The notes beneath the pieces were generated by a model that did not search any database, was not told the origin of the DNA, and worked only from the letters and a program-made list of their open reading frames with translations. DNA of 64,000 nucleotides from Coriobacteriaceae bacterium (lineage in GTDB: Bacteria > Actinomycetota > Coriobacteriia > Coriobacteriales > Atopobiaceae): NCBI GenBank assembly GCA_004557505.1, contig SFGZ01000003.1, positions 1-64,000 on the forward strand, read 5' to 3'. Below are positions 1 to 7,725 of this stretch, piece after piece (the stretch's first letter is position 1; the number at the start of each line of letters is the position of its first letter). The position numbers and the translations under genes are program-made.

Positions 1-105
1 GCCGGCGCGGCGGCCGCGCAGCGCGTGGGCGAGCTCCTGAGCGTCCACGTGATCCCGCGCCCGGACGGCATGGTCGAGTCGATCCTGCCCCACGCGGAGG
101 CATAG
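1..105 (+). CDS. BMC-H microcompartment shell protein (C-terminal end, cut by window)
   Basis: Only the last 34 codons are in the window. They read as the end of a PduA/EutM-type BMC-H shell protein: the AAAAQRVGEL helix followed by SVHVIPRPDG, the same as the corresponding part of the complete shell gene at 2418-2696. BMC-H proteins form the hexameric tiles of a microcompartment shell. The TAG stop at 103-105 is four bases before the next start. The last 45 coding bases before the terminal Ala codon (55-99) are identical to 608-652 in the next gene, so the two are recent duplicates or recombined copies. The family call is firm; the exact paralogue is not. Confidence 0.88.
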   Translation, partial: AGAAAAQRVGELLSVHVIPRPDGMVESILPHAEA

Positions 106-109
106 GTAG

Positions 110-655
110 ATGACTGCGCAGAAGTCCGGGCAGGAGGGCGCTCCCAAGCGCGTCTCCTCTCTCAGGGGGACGGGCCGGGCGGCCGAGGCGGGCAAGCAAT
201 CTGCGGATGCCCCCAAGACCGTCCCGTCCAGGGGGGACGCGAGCCGCCCCTCCGCCCCCCGCGGGGATCAGGCGCCCGCAGCCGGCAAGGCGGCAAAGCC
301 CGCGTCGGCAGTGGTCGCCAAGCCTGAGGCCGAGGTCGTCCCCGCTCCCAAGGCGAAGGCGGCCGCCGAGCCCAAGTCGGCGCCAAAGCCCAAGGCAACA
401 CCAGAGCCCCAGGGGCAGAAGGCTCCCGAGGCACCCAAGACAGAGGCCGAGCCCACCAAGGCGGAGCCCCACCCAACCAAGGAGGTAACCACAATGGCAA
501 ACGCCATCGAGGCACTCGGGATGATCGAGACCAAGGGCATGGTCGGCGCCGTCGAGGCGGCCGACGCGATGGTCAAGGCGGCCAACGTCAGGCTCGTGGG
601 CAAGGAGCCGCGCCCGGACGGCATGGTCGAGTCGATCCTGCCCCACGCGGAGTAG
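110..655 (+). CDS. BMC-H-like shell protein with long disordered N-terminal tail and internally deleted BMC domain
   Basis: The 181-residue product starts at an ATG seven bases after GGAGG (98-102). Residues 1-128 are low-complexity Ala/Pro/Lys/Glu, with no predicted fold by eye. Residues 129-181 begin like a BMC-H domain (ANAIEALGMIETKG, then GAVEAADAMVKAANV) but jump from VGKE straight to PRPDGMVESILPHAE. About 41 residues present in the shell protein at 2418-2696 (GGG loop, VRGDV strand, AQRVGEL helix) are missing in frame. A strong SD (AAGGAGGT, 479-486) precedes an internal ATG at 494, so a 53-residue short form may also be made, comparable in principle to PduB/PduB'. A folded hexamer is unlikely. 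It may be a tethering or interaction protein, a decayed gene, or a collapsed repeat in the assembly. Confidence 0.7.
   Translation: MTAQKSGQEGAPKRVSSLRGTGRAAEAGKQSADAPKTVPSRGDASRPSAPRGDQAPAAGKAAKPASAVVAKPEAEVVPAPKAKAAAEPKSAPKPKATPEPQGQKAPEAPKTEAEPTKAEPHPTKEVTTMANAIEALGMIETKGMVGAVEAADAMVKAANVRLVGKEPRPDGMVESILPHAE
479..496 (+). promoter_or_regulatory. Strong internal ribosome-binding site and start codon
   Basis: AAGGAGGT at 479-486 lies seven bases before an in-frame ATG at 494-496 inside the tailed BMC-H gene. The spacing and complementarity are as good as at true gene starts here. Translation from it would give only the BMC part (53 residues). The same DNA encodes Thr-Lys-Glu-Val in the long form. 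Dual translation is inference. Confidence 0.55.
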
Positions 656-698
656 CGTCGCCGTCCCAGTACCAACCGTCAGTTAGCTGGAAAGAGGC

Positions 699-2369
699 AT
701 GATGCAGGAATTCGATTACGATCTCCAGAGCATCCAGGCTGTGCGCGACCTTGCCCGCAAGGGGCAGGTCGCCGCCAACCAGATCGCCAACTACAGCGTC
801 GAGCAGATCGACCGCATCCTCCGCGCCATGGTCGAGGTCGCCGAGAAGAATGCCGAGAAGCTCGCGCAGATGGCCGTCGAGGAGACCACGTTCGGTAACG
901 TTCACGACAAGGTCTACAAGAACCACATGGCCTCTGGCCTGCTCTACGAGCAGATCAAGGACAAGAAGACCATCGGCGTCATCGACGTGGACGAGAAGAA
1001 CCAGGTCATCACCATCGCCGAGCCCGTCGGCCTGGTCATGGGCATCGTGCCCTCCACCAACCCGACCTCCACGGTGCTCTACAAGTCGATGATCGCGATC
1101 AAGTCGCGCAACGCCATCGTCTTCTCCCCGCACCCCAAGGCGGCAAAGTGTACCAACCTCGCCATCAAGCTCATGAACGACGCCGCCGTCGCCGCCGGCG
1201 CGCCCGAGAACGTGATCCAGGGCATCTCCATGGCGACCATCGTCGCCACCAACGAGCTCATGCACGCCCCCGAGGTCAAGATGATCATCGCCACGGGTGG
1301 TCCCGGCATGGTCAAGGCCGCCTACAGCTCGGGCAAGCCCGCCCTGGGCGTCGGTGCCGGCAACTCGCCCTCCTACATCGAGCGCACCGCAGACGTGAGG
1401 CGGGCGGTTCACCAGATCGTCGCCTCCAAGACCTTCGACAACGGCACGATATGCGCGTCCGAGCAGAGCGTTATCTGCGAGACCTGCAACCGCGACGAGG
1501 TCATCGCCGAGTTCAAGAGGCAGGGCGGCTACTTCATGTCCGAGGAGGAGTGCGCCAAGGTCTGCAAGATCCTGTTCCGCAACGGCCACTCCATGAGCCC
1601 CAACTTCGTGGGCCACGCCGCCCTCGACATCGCCAGGGCGGCCGGCATCAGCGTCCCCGCCGACACCAAGATCCTCATCGGCGAGCAGCATGGCGTCGGT
1701 CCCGAGTGGCCCCTCTCCTACGAGAAGCTCACCACCGTCCTTGCGTTCTACACCGTCGCCGACTGGCACGAGGCCTGCGACCTCTCAATAGCGCTGCTCC
1801 AGAACGGCATCGGCCACACCATGAACATCCATACCGAGGACAAGGAGATCGTCCGCAAGTTCTCCATCAAGCCGGCCTCCCGCATCCTCATCAACACCGG
1901 CGGGACCCAGGGCGGCACGGGCCTTACCACCGGCCTCGAGGTCGCGCTCACGCTGGGTTGCGGCACCTGGGGCGGCAGCTCGGTCTCCGAGAACGTCGGG
2001 CCTCAGCACCTCATCAACACCAAGCGCGTGGTCAACGGCCTGGTCGAGCCCGACGAGGTCGCCGCGAAGGACGAGACCTTCGCCAAGTGGCACCCCGAGC
2101 TCGCCGCGCAGTACGGCTGCGCCCCCCACGCCGATGGCGGCTGCGGCTGCCCGGACACCCACCGCGAGCCTGCGTACGAGACCCACGACGTGGGCATCGA
2201 GATGCCCGTGGGCCACGGCACGAGCGGCATCAGCTACTCCGTGGGCTGCAACTGCTGCGGCGGCCAGACCGTCACGCAGGAGGACCTACAGCACTCCAAC
2301 GACACCATCGACGCCGCGGAGCTCAAGAAGATGGTCAACGAGCTCGTCGCCGCGTTCCGCGGCGAGTAG
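699..2369 (+). CDS. CoA-acylating aldehyde dehydrogenase of the microcompartment (EutE/PduP type)
   Basis: Converts an aldehyde, CoA and NAD+ to acyl-CoA and NADH, probably inside the shell. The 556 residues contain the ALDH fold with PSTNPTSTVLYK (near 119), the GPGMVKAAYSSGKPALGVG segment (201-219) and the catalytic Cys252 in NGTICASEQ. The catalytic domain ends near 445. A 110-residue C-terminal extension follows with six Cys (474, 482, 484, 517, 519, 520) and then an amphipathic helix (about 536-553) typical of an encapsulation peptide. EutE/PduP proteins are usually about 460-480 residues, so the Cys-rich part is unusual. Two tandem ATGs occur (699, 702); the second is better spaced from AAAGAGG. 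It lies between shell genes in one apparent operon. The physiological aldehyde (acetaldehyde or propionaldehyde) cannot be told from sequence. Confidence 0.93.
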   Translation: MMQEFDYDLQSIQAVRDLARKGQVAANQIANYSVEQIDRILRAMVEVAEKNAEKLAQMAVEETTFGNVHDKVYKNHMASGLLYEQIKDKKTIGVIDVDEKNQVITIAEPVGLVMGIVPSTNPTSTVLYKSMIAIKSRNAIVFSPHPKAAKCTNLAIKLMNDAAVAAGAPENVIQGISMATIVATNELMHAPEVKMIIATGGPGMVKAAYSSGKPALGVGAGNSPSYIERTADVRRAVHQIVASKTFDNGTICASEQSVICETCNRDEVIAEFKRQGGYFMSEEECAKVCKILFRNGHSMSPNFVGHAALDIARAAGISVPADTKILIGEQHGVGPEWPLSYEKLTTVLAFYTVADWHEACDLSIALLQNGIGHTMNIHTEDKEIVRKFSIKPASRILINTGGTQGGTGLTTGLEVALTLGCGTWGGSSVSENVGPQHLINTKRVVNGLVEPDEVAAKDETFAKWHPELAAQYGCAPHADGGCGCPDTHREPAYETHDVGIEMPVGHGTSGISYSVGCNCCGGQTVTQEDLQHSNDTIDAAELKKMVNELVAAFRGE

Positions 2370-2417
2370 GGCAACGATCTACCGGGAAACGTCTGCCAAG
2401 AGGCAAGGAGCTGAACT

Positions 2418-2696
2418 ATGAACGAGGCACTGGGAATGGTCGAGACCTTGGGCTGCGTGGGCGCAGTCGAGGCCTCCGATGCCATGGTGAAGGCCGCCGA
2501 GGTCACCCTCGTGGGTAAGGTCAACGTTGGGGGTGGCATCGTGACCACCTTCGTGCGCGGTGACGTCGCCGCGGTCAAGGCCGCCACGGACGCCGGCGCG
2601 GCGGCGGCCCAGCGCGTGGGCGAGCTCCGCTCCGTCCACGTGATCCCGCGCCCGCACTCCGACGTCGAGCTGATCATCCCGCACCTGGACGCCTAG
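2418..2696 (+). CDS. BMC-H microcompartment shell protein (PduA/EutM type)
   Basis: A 92-residue single-domain BMC-H protein of normal length: MNEALGMVETLGCVGAVEA start, KVNVGGGIVTTFVRGDVAAV middle, then the AAAAQRVGEL helix and HVIPRPHSDVE end. Such proteins form hexamers that tile the shell facets. The GGG stretch near residue 38 lies where the central pore loop is expected. AAGGAG (2405-2410) is seven bases before the ATG. It is the intact copy against which the deletion in the shell gene at 110-655 is recognised. Confidence 0.95.
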   Translation: MNEALGMVETLGCVGAVEASDAMVKAAEVTLVGKVNVGGGIVTTFVRGDVAAVKAATDAGAAAAQRVGELRSVHVIPRPHSDVELIIPHLDA

Positions 2697-2700
2697 GGTC

Positions 2701-3498
2701 TTGGACCTCCCGACCTTCTATACTGAGCTTGACCGTCTGTACAGCGAGCCGGGCGCGGATGTCGCGGGCTTCCTTAGGGAGGCCCTGCGGCACGCCCGGC
2801 TCGCCGGGGACGGGCGGGGGGTCGCGGCTGCGGCCAACGAGCTCGAGAGCGTCCTGCGCCTCCGCGGCGAGCTGGACGAGGCCGAGGCGCTGTGCGAGGA
2901 GGTCCTTCGCGCGCTGGGGCGCGAGGGCGCCGGGGACGACGAGAGGGCGCGCGCCCTCATCAACCTCGGAGACGTCTACGTTGCCCAGGGGCGCCACGCC
3001 GCCGCGGTCGACGCCTTCGACCGCGCCGAGGCGCTCCTGGGGAGCGGAGACGCCCACCCCTACGAGGTGAGCGCGATCTGCAACAACCGCAGCGGTGCGT
3101 ACCGAGGGCTCGGGCGCTTCTCCGAGGCGCGCTTGGACCTCAGGCGGGCGGGGCGGCTCCTCGAGCGCGTCCCGGGCTCGGAGGGAAGGCGCGCGACCAA
3201 CGCGATCAACCTCGCGCAGGTCCTCGCGGACGAGGGCCGCGTGGAGGAGGCCGCCGAGGCCATCGAGCCCGCGCTGGAGGCGTACCGCACCCTGAGCGGG
3301 GGTCGCGACGTCCACAGGCCTCACGCCCTGGCGACTGCGGCGCAGATCGCCTACCTGCGCGGCGACTATGTGGGGGCGGCGCAGCTCTACCGCGGGGCCG
3401 CGGGCGTGATGCGCGACAAGCTCGGCGACGCCCCCAACGTCCGCGCCCTGGAAGCCTCCGCGGCGCGCATGGAGGGGCTGGCCTCCGCCGGCACGTAA
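2701..3498 (+). CDS. Tetratricopeptide-repeat protein of the BMC locus
   Basis: Starts at TTG 2701, four bases after the preceding shell gene; a TTG start and only a weak upstream SD (TAGGG) make the start uncertain. The 265-residue product is all-helical with at least four TPR-like repeats, for example the segments around ARALINLGDVYVAQGRHAAA, SAICNNRSGAYRGLGRFSEA and HALATAAQIAYLRGDYVGAA. TPR arrays act as protein-protein scaffolds. No signal peptide or membrane segment is present. Its position between a shell gene and the DUF4037/DUF4125 pair suggests it works with them. The exact partner is unknown. Confidence 0.8.
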   Translation: MDLPTFYTELDRLYSEPGADVAGFLREALRHARLAGDGRGVAAAANELESVLRLRGELDEAEALCEEVLRALGREGAGDDERARALINLGDVYVAQGRHAAAVDAFDRAEALLGSGDAHPYEVSAICNNRSGAYRGLGRFSEARLDLRRAGRLLERVPGSEGRRATNAINLAQVLADEGRVEEAAEAIEPALEAYRTLSGGRDVHRPHALATAAQIAYLRGDYVGAAQLYRGAAGVMRDKLGDAPNVRALEASAARMEGLASAGT

Positions 3499-3549
3499 GG
3501 GATCCCCACGGGTCTGCGTGGGACGGTGAGAACGATCGGGAGGTGTGGC

Positions 3550-4482
3550 ATGAGGGGCATGGAGCTGTCAAGGCGGTACTTCGGGGCCTGCGAGCCCACC
3601 CTCGTGTCCGGGCTCCCGCGCTCCGTCGCGCGCCGCCTGGCCTTCGGCCTCGTGGGCCCTGGCTCGGAGTGCCTGGGCTTTGACGACGAGGCCTCGCGCG
3701 ACCACGACTTTGGCCCCGGTTTCTGCGTGTGGGTCCCCCGCGAGCTCTACGCCGACTGGGGCGAGGAGCTCTCGCGCCGCTACGAGGCGCTCCCCAAGGA
3801 GTTCATGGGCGAGAGGCGCGTCGAGACCGCCCTCGCGGGCCAGCGCGTCGGGGTGTTCGAGACCGAGTCGTTCTACCGCGCCTTCACCGGCCTCGAGCGC
3901 GAGCCCCAGGGCGTCGCGGAGTGGCTCCGCATCCCCGAGCAGCTCCTCGCCACCGTTACCGGCGGCGAGGTCTTCAGCGACCCCAGTGGGCAGTTCTCCC
4001 GCCCTCGCCGCGCGCTCCAGGGCTTCTATCCCCAGGACGTGGTGAGGAAGAAGGTTGCCGCAGACATGGCGGTCATGGCCCAGGCCGGTCAGTACAACCT
4101 CGGGCGCTGCCTGCGCCGAGGCGACCTCGTCGCCGCCGGTGCCGCCCGCGCCGAGTTCCTGCAGGCGTCCATGGCGGCGCTGCACCTGCTCTCGGAGACC
4201 TACATGCCGTTCTACAAGTGGTCGTTCCGCTCGCTCTCAGAGCGCGCCCACGTCCCCGCGCCCATCTGCGCGCTCGTCTCCCGCATCGCGGCCGCCCCGG
4301 TGGCGGACGTGTCCCCAGCCGACGTCGAGGCGCTGTGCGGCGCGGTCCTCGCGACCGTGCGGGCGCTGGGCTGGGCCGCCGGCGACTCGAACTTCCTGCT
4401 CGACGCCGCCACCGCCGCGTGGCGGGGCATCCCCAACGACTATCTCAGGGGGCTGCCGCTCAACGAGGGGGCGTATCGCTGA
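3550..4482 (+). CDS. DUF4037 protein with nucleotidyltransferase-like active-site motif
   Basis: A 310-residue cytoplasmic protein. The start at ATG 3550 is preferred over upstream GTG 3526 because GGGAGG (3538-3543) lies six bases before it. The N-terminus (SRRYFGACEPTL) and the motif G38-S39-E40 ... D51-H52-D53-F-G match DUF4037, a family placed with nucleotidyltransferase folds, where GS and a DxD pair bind NTP-metal. A helical C-terminal half follows. The stop overlaps the next start by one base, so translation is coupled to the DUF4125 gene. The substrate that might be nucleotidylated is not known, and activity is inferred only from the motif. Confidence 0.82.
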   Translation: MRGMELSRRYFGACEPTLVSGLPRSVARRLAFGLVGPGSECLGFDDEASRDHDFGPGFCVWVPRELYADWGEELSRRYEALPKEFMGERRVETALAGQRVGVFETESFYRAFTGLEREPQGVAEWLRIPEQLLATVTGGEVFSDPSGQFSRPRRALQGFYPQDVVRKKVAADMAVMAQAGQYNLGRCLRRGDLVAAGAARAEFLQASMAALHLLSETYMPFYKWSFRSLSERAHVPAPICALVSRIAAAPVADVSPADVEALCGAVLATVRALGWAAGDSNFLLDAATAAWRGIPNDYLRGLPLNEGAYR

Positions 4483-5198
4483 TGGGCGCCTGCGCTTGCA
4501 GCCACCGCGAGGCATCCGACTCCTACGGCCGCCGGCTCGGGCGTCGCAGGGCGATGGACGCGCTCTTCGCCGCCCCTGCCGTCGTGGGCGTGATGGAGGG
4601 CGCGGGGCTGGGCAAGGCCGCCCGCGCCGACCTCCAGCAGCTCGTCGGCCTGGAGTGGGAGCACTTCGATGCCGTCCTGGGCATGAACGGCCGCGCTGGC
4701 TGCCAGGACGACCTCCGCTCGTTCTTCTCGTACCGCTGCGCCCAGTACCTCGCCTTCCCGCACCACCTCATTCCGCTGGTGCTGGGGGAGTACGAGGAGG
4801 CCGAGCGCATGGGGAGAAACCTCGTGGAGGAGAAGTACGCCCGCATGATGGCCGTGACCGATCCCGACGGGTATCGGCGTGGCTGGGCCCAGAGGCTCGC
4901 TGCGCCATCGCCCGTGAGGGCGGCGGCGCTGCGCCAGATCCGCGCGCTCCTCTCGCCCGCCCTCGAGGAGGCGGCGCGCGAGCTCCCGCAGTCCCACCGT
5001 CACGCCCGGCCCGACGAGTCGGCCCCCGGAAGGGTCTCGGCGCTCGACTACTTCGAGGCCGAGGTGGCGGGCTACTCGCTGGGGACGCTGTTCGCCCTCA
5101 GGGACGCGCTGGGGGAGCAGCTGGCACACGCCAACCCGATTGCCCTGAGCTACGTCCTGGCGGCCCGTCTCGACAAGGCGACGGAGGCGATGTCTTGA
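4482..5198 (+). CDS. DUF4125 family protein
   Basis: A 238-residue protein translated from ATG 4482, overlapping the DUF4037 stop by one base. It carries the DUF4125 signature around WEHFDAVLGMNGRAGCQDDL and FFSYRCAQYLAF. The fold is mostly helical, with no signal peptide or membrane segment. An early CACSH cluster (residues 3-7) is a possible but unproven metal site. No biochemical function is established for this family to my knowledge. Tight coupling with the DUF4037 protein and the MerR gene suggests a joint role in control or maturation of the microcompartment. Confidence 0.82.
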   Translation: MGACACSHREASDSYGRRLGRRRAMDALFAAPAVVGVMEGAGLGKAARADLQQLVGLEWEHFDAVLGMNGRAGCQDDLRSFFSYRCAQYLAFPHHLIPLVLGEYEEAERMGRNLVEEKYARMMAVTDPDGYRRGWAQRLAAPSPVRAAALRQIRALLSPALEEAARELPQSHRHARPDESAPGRVSALDYFEAEVAGYSLGTLFALRDALGEQLAHANPIALSYVLAARLDKATEAMS

Positions 5199-6052
5199 GC
5201 TCGCGCGGAAGGCAGGAGCGCTGCGACCTCTACCAGATAGGGGAGGCCAGCAGGATCGGCGGGATCTCCCAGCGCACGCTGAGGTACTACGACGAGCTCG
5301 GCCTCATGGAGCCCGACGTCGTGGCCGACAACGGCTACCGCTACTACAGCCGTCAGACGATGCTCAAGATCCCCGTGATCCATTACCTCAGGATGATGGG
5401 CTTCTCGCTCGACGAGATCGCCTCCATGCAGCAGCACTCCGACCTGTTCGAGGCGAAGGAGCTCTTTGCCAAGCACCTCTCCACCTGCGACGAGGAGGCG
5501 CGCCTGCTCGCCGAGAGGCGCGAGGCCATCCTCGACTGGGCGGATCTGGTGGACGAGGCGAACGTGGTCCTTCGCGTGCGCCCCACCGCGGTGAGCGTGA
5601 GGTACCTCGCCCCGCGCGACCTGCTGTGCCTTTGCTCCCGCTTCACCGGCTCCTTCGCCGAGTCGATCGTGAGCCTGGACTTCGCCTCGTACGTGAGCAG
5701 CGTCGACAACGCCATCACGGGACCCGTCATCCTGGGCTTCGACTCGGTCGAGGACGCCGTCCGCGCCGCCTCGCAGGGTCGCGAGTGCGACGTGCGCCTG
5801 CTGCAGAAGGCCGTCCGCCCCTTCGCCAAGGAGAACTCATGGGCCATGCCCGGCGGCATGTACCTCTCCACCTACCACATCGGCGCCTTCGAGGAGATGG
5901 GCTCGGCCTACCAGAGGCTCCTCACGTTCGCGCGCGACAACGGCTACAAGGTCATCGACATGGCGCTCGAGCGCTTTGTCACCGACTTCTGGACTACCAA
6001 CAACCCCGAGCTCTTCGTTGCCGAAATCCTGCTACCAACAGAAACGGAGTAA
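5195..6052 (+). CDS. MerR-family transcriptional regulator with GyrI-like effector domain
   Basis: The start is TTG 5195, because GGAGG (5183-5187) lies seven bases upstream and no in-frame ATG precedes the helix-turn-helix; the start overlaps the DUF4125 stop by four bases. Residues about 12-80 form the MerR winged HTH (YQIGEASRIGGISQRTLRYYDELGL, with the NGYRYYS wing). A helical linker follows, then a BmrR/GyrI-like ligand-binding domain (about 125-285, with MPGGMYLSTYHIG and ALERFVTDFW). This architecture senses small molecules and activates promoters with long spacers. Such a promoter, with a dyad, lies at 7283-7313 in front of the EutS-type shell genes, a likely target. Confidence 0.9.
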   Translation: MSSRGRQERCDLYQIGEASRIGGISQRTLRYYDELGLMEPDVVADNGYRYYSRQTMLKIPVIHYLRMMGFSLDEIASMQQHSDLFEAKELFAKHLSTCDEEARLLAERREAILDWADLVDEANVVLRVRPTAVSVRYLAPRDLLCLCSRFTGSFAESIVSLDFASYVSSVDNAITGPVILGFDSVEDAVRAASQGRECDVRLLQKAVRPFAKENSWAMPGGMYLSTYHIGAFEEMGSAYQRLLTFARDNGYKVIDMALERFVTDFWTTNNPELFVAEILLPTETE

Positions 6053-6054
6053 AG

Positions 6055-7146
6055 ATGAACGAGTTCTATCTCAAGGCAAAGCTGTTCTTTGGTCCGCAGG
6101 CGGTCGAGCACCTGCAGTCGCTCGACTGCTCCAACGTGCTCGTGGTCACTGACGGGTTCCTCCAGGAGTCCGGCATGGTGAGCAAGATGACGCAGCACCT
6201 GCCGTCGGCCGCGCGCGTGAGGGTGTACTCCAACGTCAAGCCCGACCCCAGCCAGGAGCTGGTGGACGCCGGCGTCGAGATGATCTTCGACGTCAAGCCC
6301 GACCTGGTGATCGCCTTCGGCGGCGGCTCGTGCATCGACGCGACCAAGGCCATTCTGTACTTCGCTGCCGAGAAGGGCATGGAGCGCCCGTACTTCCTGG
6401 CCATCCCCACCACGGCAGGGACCGGCTCCGAGGTCACCAACTTTGCGGTCATCACGCGCGGCACCACCAAGGTCGCCCTGATCGACGACGCCCTCGCGCC
6501 CGACGGCGCCCTCCTCGACGCCAGCTTCACCCGCTCCGTGCCCCCCAAGATCACCGCGGACACCGGCATGGACGTCCTCACCCACGCCCTCGAGGCCTAC
6601 GTGAGCAACAAGGCCACCACCTTCACCGACGCCATGGCCGTCAAGGCGCTCCGCATCGTCCTTAAGGACCTTCCCGTGGTCTTCCACGACGGCGACGCCA
6701 TGAGGGCGCGCGGCCGCATGGCAGAGGCCTCCTGCGTCGCCGGCATCGCCTTCACCAACGCCGGCCTGGGCATCAACCACAGCCTGGCCCACGCGCTGGG
6801 CGGCCGCTTCCACGTCGCCCACGGACGCCTCAACGCCATCCTCCTTCCCTATGTGATGCGCTTCCACATGTCCGAGGCCAAGTACCGCGAGCCCTATGAG
6901 CGCCTCGCTCGCGAGCTGGGCATGGCGGACGCCGACGAGCTGCTGCAGCGCGTCATCGACCTGCGCCACGGGCTTGGCGTCGAGGATCGCCTCGCCGACC
7001 TGGGCACCATCGACGCCGCGAGCTTCGAGGAGCACGTGGGCGACATGGCCGAGGCCGCGTCCCATGACCGCTGCACCCCCACTAACCCGCGCCCGGTGTC
7101 GAAGCAGGACCTCGTGAATCTCTATCGCGATGCCTACAACGGCTAG
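6055..7146 (+). CDS. Iron-containing alcohol dehydrogenase (PduQ/EutG-like)
   Basis: A 363-residue group III alcohol dehydrogenase, which reduces aldehyde to alcohol with NADH and would recycle NAD+ for the aldehyde dehydrogenase. Visible motifs are FGGGSCIDATKA (nucleotide binding), PTTAGTGSEVTNFAVI, and the metal-binding Asp/His set in ITADTGMDVLTHALEAY, INHSLAHALGG and FHVAHGRLN. It starts two bases after the MerR stop with GGAG eight bases upstream. There is no obvious N-terminal encapsulation helix beyond the fold. It is the last gene before the hairpin at 7229-7260. The physiological substrate (ethanol or propanol) is unresolved. Confidence 0.93.
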   Translation: MNEFYLKAKLFFGPQAVEHLQSLDCSNVLVVTDGFLQESGMVSKMTQHLPSAARVRVYSNVKPDPSQELVDAGVEMIFDVKPDLVIAFGGGSCIDATKAILYFAAEKGMERPYFLAIPTTAGTGSEVTNFAVITRGTTKVALIDDALAPDGALLDASFTRSVPPKITADTGMDVLTHALEAYVSNKATTFTDAMAVKALRIVLKDLPVVFHDGDAMRARGRMAEASCVAGIAFTNAGLGINHSLAHALGGRFHVAHGRLNAILLPYVMRFHMSEAKYREPYERLARELGMADADELLQRVIDLRHGLGVEDRLADLGTIDAASFEEHVGDMAEAASHDRCTPTNPRPVSKQDLVNLYRDAYNG

Positions 7147-7228
7147 GGGCGTCGTCCGGCCGTGCGGAGCCTTCCCTGGGTCGCCGCACGGCTGGGCGTG
7201 ACCGCCCGCACTCTCTCCTCCCCTGGGC

Positions 7229-7260
7229 GGGCCGCCCCCGTATCACTGGGAGGGCGGCCC
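7229..7260 (+). terminator. Hairpin after alcohol dehydrogenase gene, possible terminator
   Basis: GGGCCGCCC (7229-7237) and GGGCGGCCC (7252-7260) form a perfect 9-bp stem with a 14-base loop. No T-tract follows, so this may be a weak or non-canonical terminator. It separates the upstream BMC genes from the MerR-type promoter at 7283. Confidence 0.45.
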
Positions 7261-7282
7261 ATGCCATCGGGCGGCGGATGGC

Positions 7283-7325
7283 TTGACACTAACGGAACGT
7301 AAGCAGGTAACACGGAACTCGTTCC
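7283..7325 (+). promoter_or_regulatory. MerR-type promoter with dyad in a 19-bp spacer
   Basis: TTGACA (7283-7288) and TAACAC (7308-7313) are separated by exactly 19 bases, the long spacer characteristic of MerR-activated promoters. Within the spacer, CTAACG (7289-7294) and CGTAAG (7298-7303) form an inverted repeat with one mismatch. A second dyad GGAAC..GTTCC lies at 7314-7325, near the expected transcription start. It is positioned to drive the genes from 7354 onward. The regulator encoded at 5195-6052 is the obvious candidate. Confidence 0.6.
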
Positions 7326-7353
7326 AAAACCAGAATGAACGGAGGTCGCGAGC

Positions 7354-7716
7354 GTGGAGAACGGCCAGGACCAGATTCGCGTCGTACAAGAGACGGTCTC
7401 GGGCAAGGAGATCACCCTCGCCCACGTCATCGGCGGGCCGGAGCCGATCATCTACACCAAGCTCGGCCTCAACCCGTCGGTGGACTATGGCTCGAGCGCC
7501 CTCGGCATCATGAACATCACGCCGCCCGAGTCGGCGGTCATCGCGTCGGACATCGCCATCAAGAGCGCCGACGTGTACCTGGGCTTCGCCGACCGCTTCA
7601 CCGGCACCATGATCATCACCGGCGAGATCGCCGACGTCACCACCGCCATCACCCAGGCGGTCGAGTTCTTCCACGACGTGCTCGGCTACGTCACCTGCAA
7701 GGTCACGAAGCGATAG
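7354..7716 (+). CDS. EutS/PduU-type (circularly permuted) BMC shell protein
   Basis: Begins at GTG 7354 with GGAGGT at 7341-7346. The 120-residue product has the EutS/PduU order of elements: an N-terminal arm, then VSGKEITLAHVIGGP, GIMNITPPESAVIASDIAIKSAD, and the hallmark YLGFADRFTGTMIITGEI near residue 75. These permuted BMC-H proteins form hexamers capped by a small beta barrel. The length is normal for the family. It is the first gene behind the MerR-type promoter and is followed closely by a paralogue. Confidence 0.92.
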   Translation: MENGQDQIRVVQETVSGKEITLAHVIGGPEPIIYTKLGLNPSVDYGSSALGIMNITPPESAVIASDIAIKSADVYLGFADRFTGTMIITGEIADVTTAITQAVEFFHDVLGYVTCKVTKR

Positions 7717-7725
7717 GGGCCGCAG

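Noticed and set aside
3526..3549. Longer DUF4037 protein from GTG 3526
   Set aside because: The SD GGGAGG at 3538-3543 is placed for ATG 3550, and the extra residues do not resemble the family.
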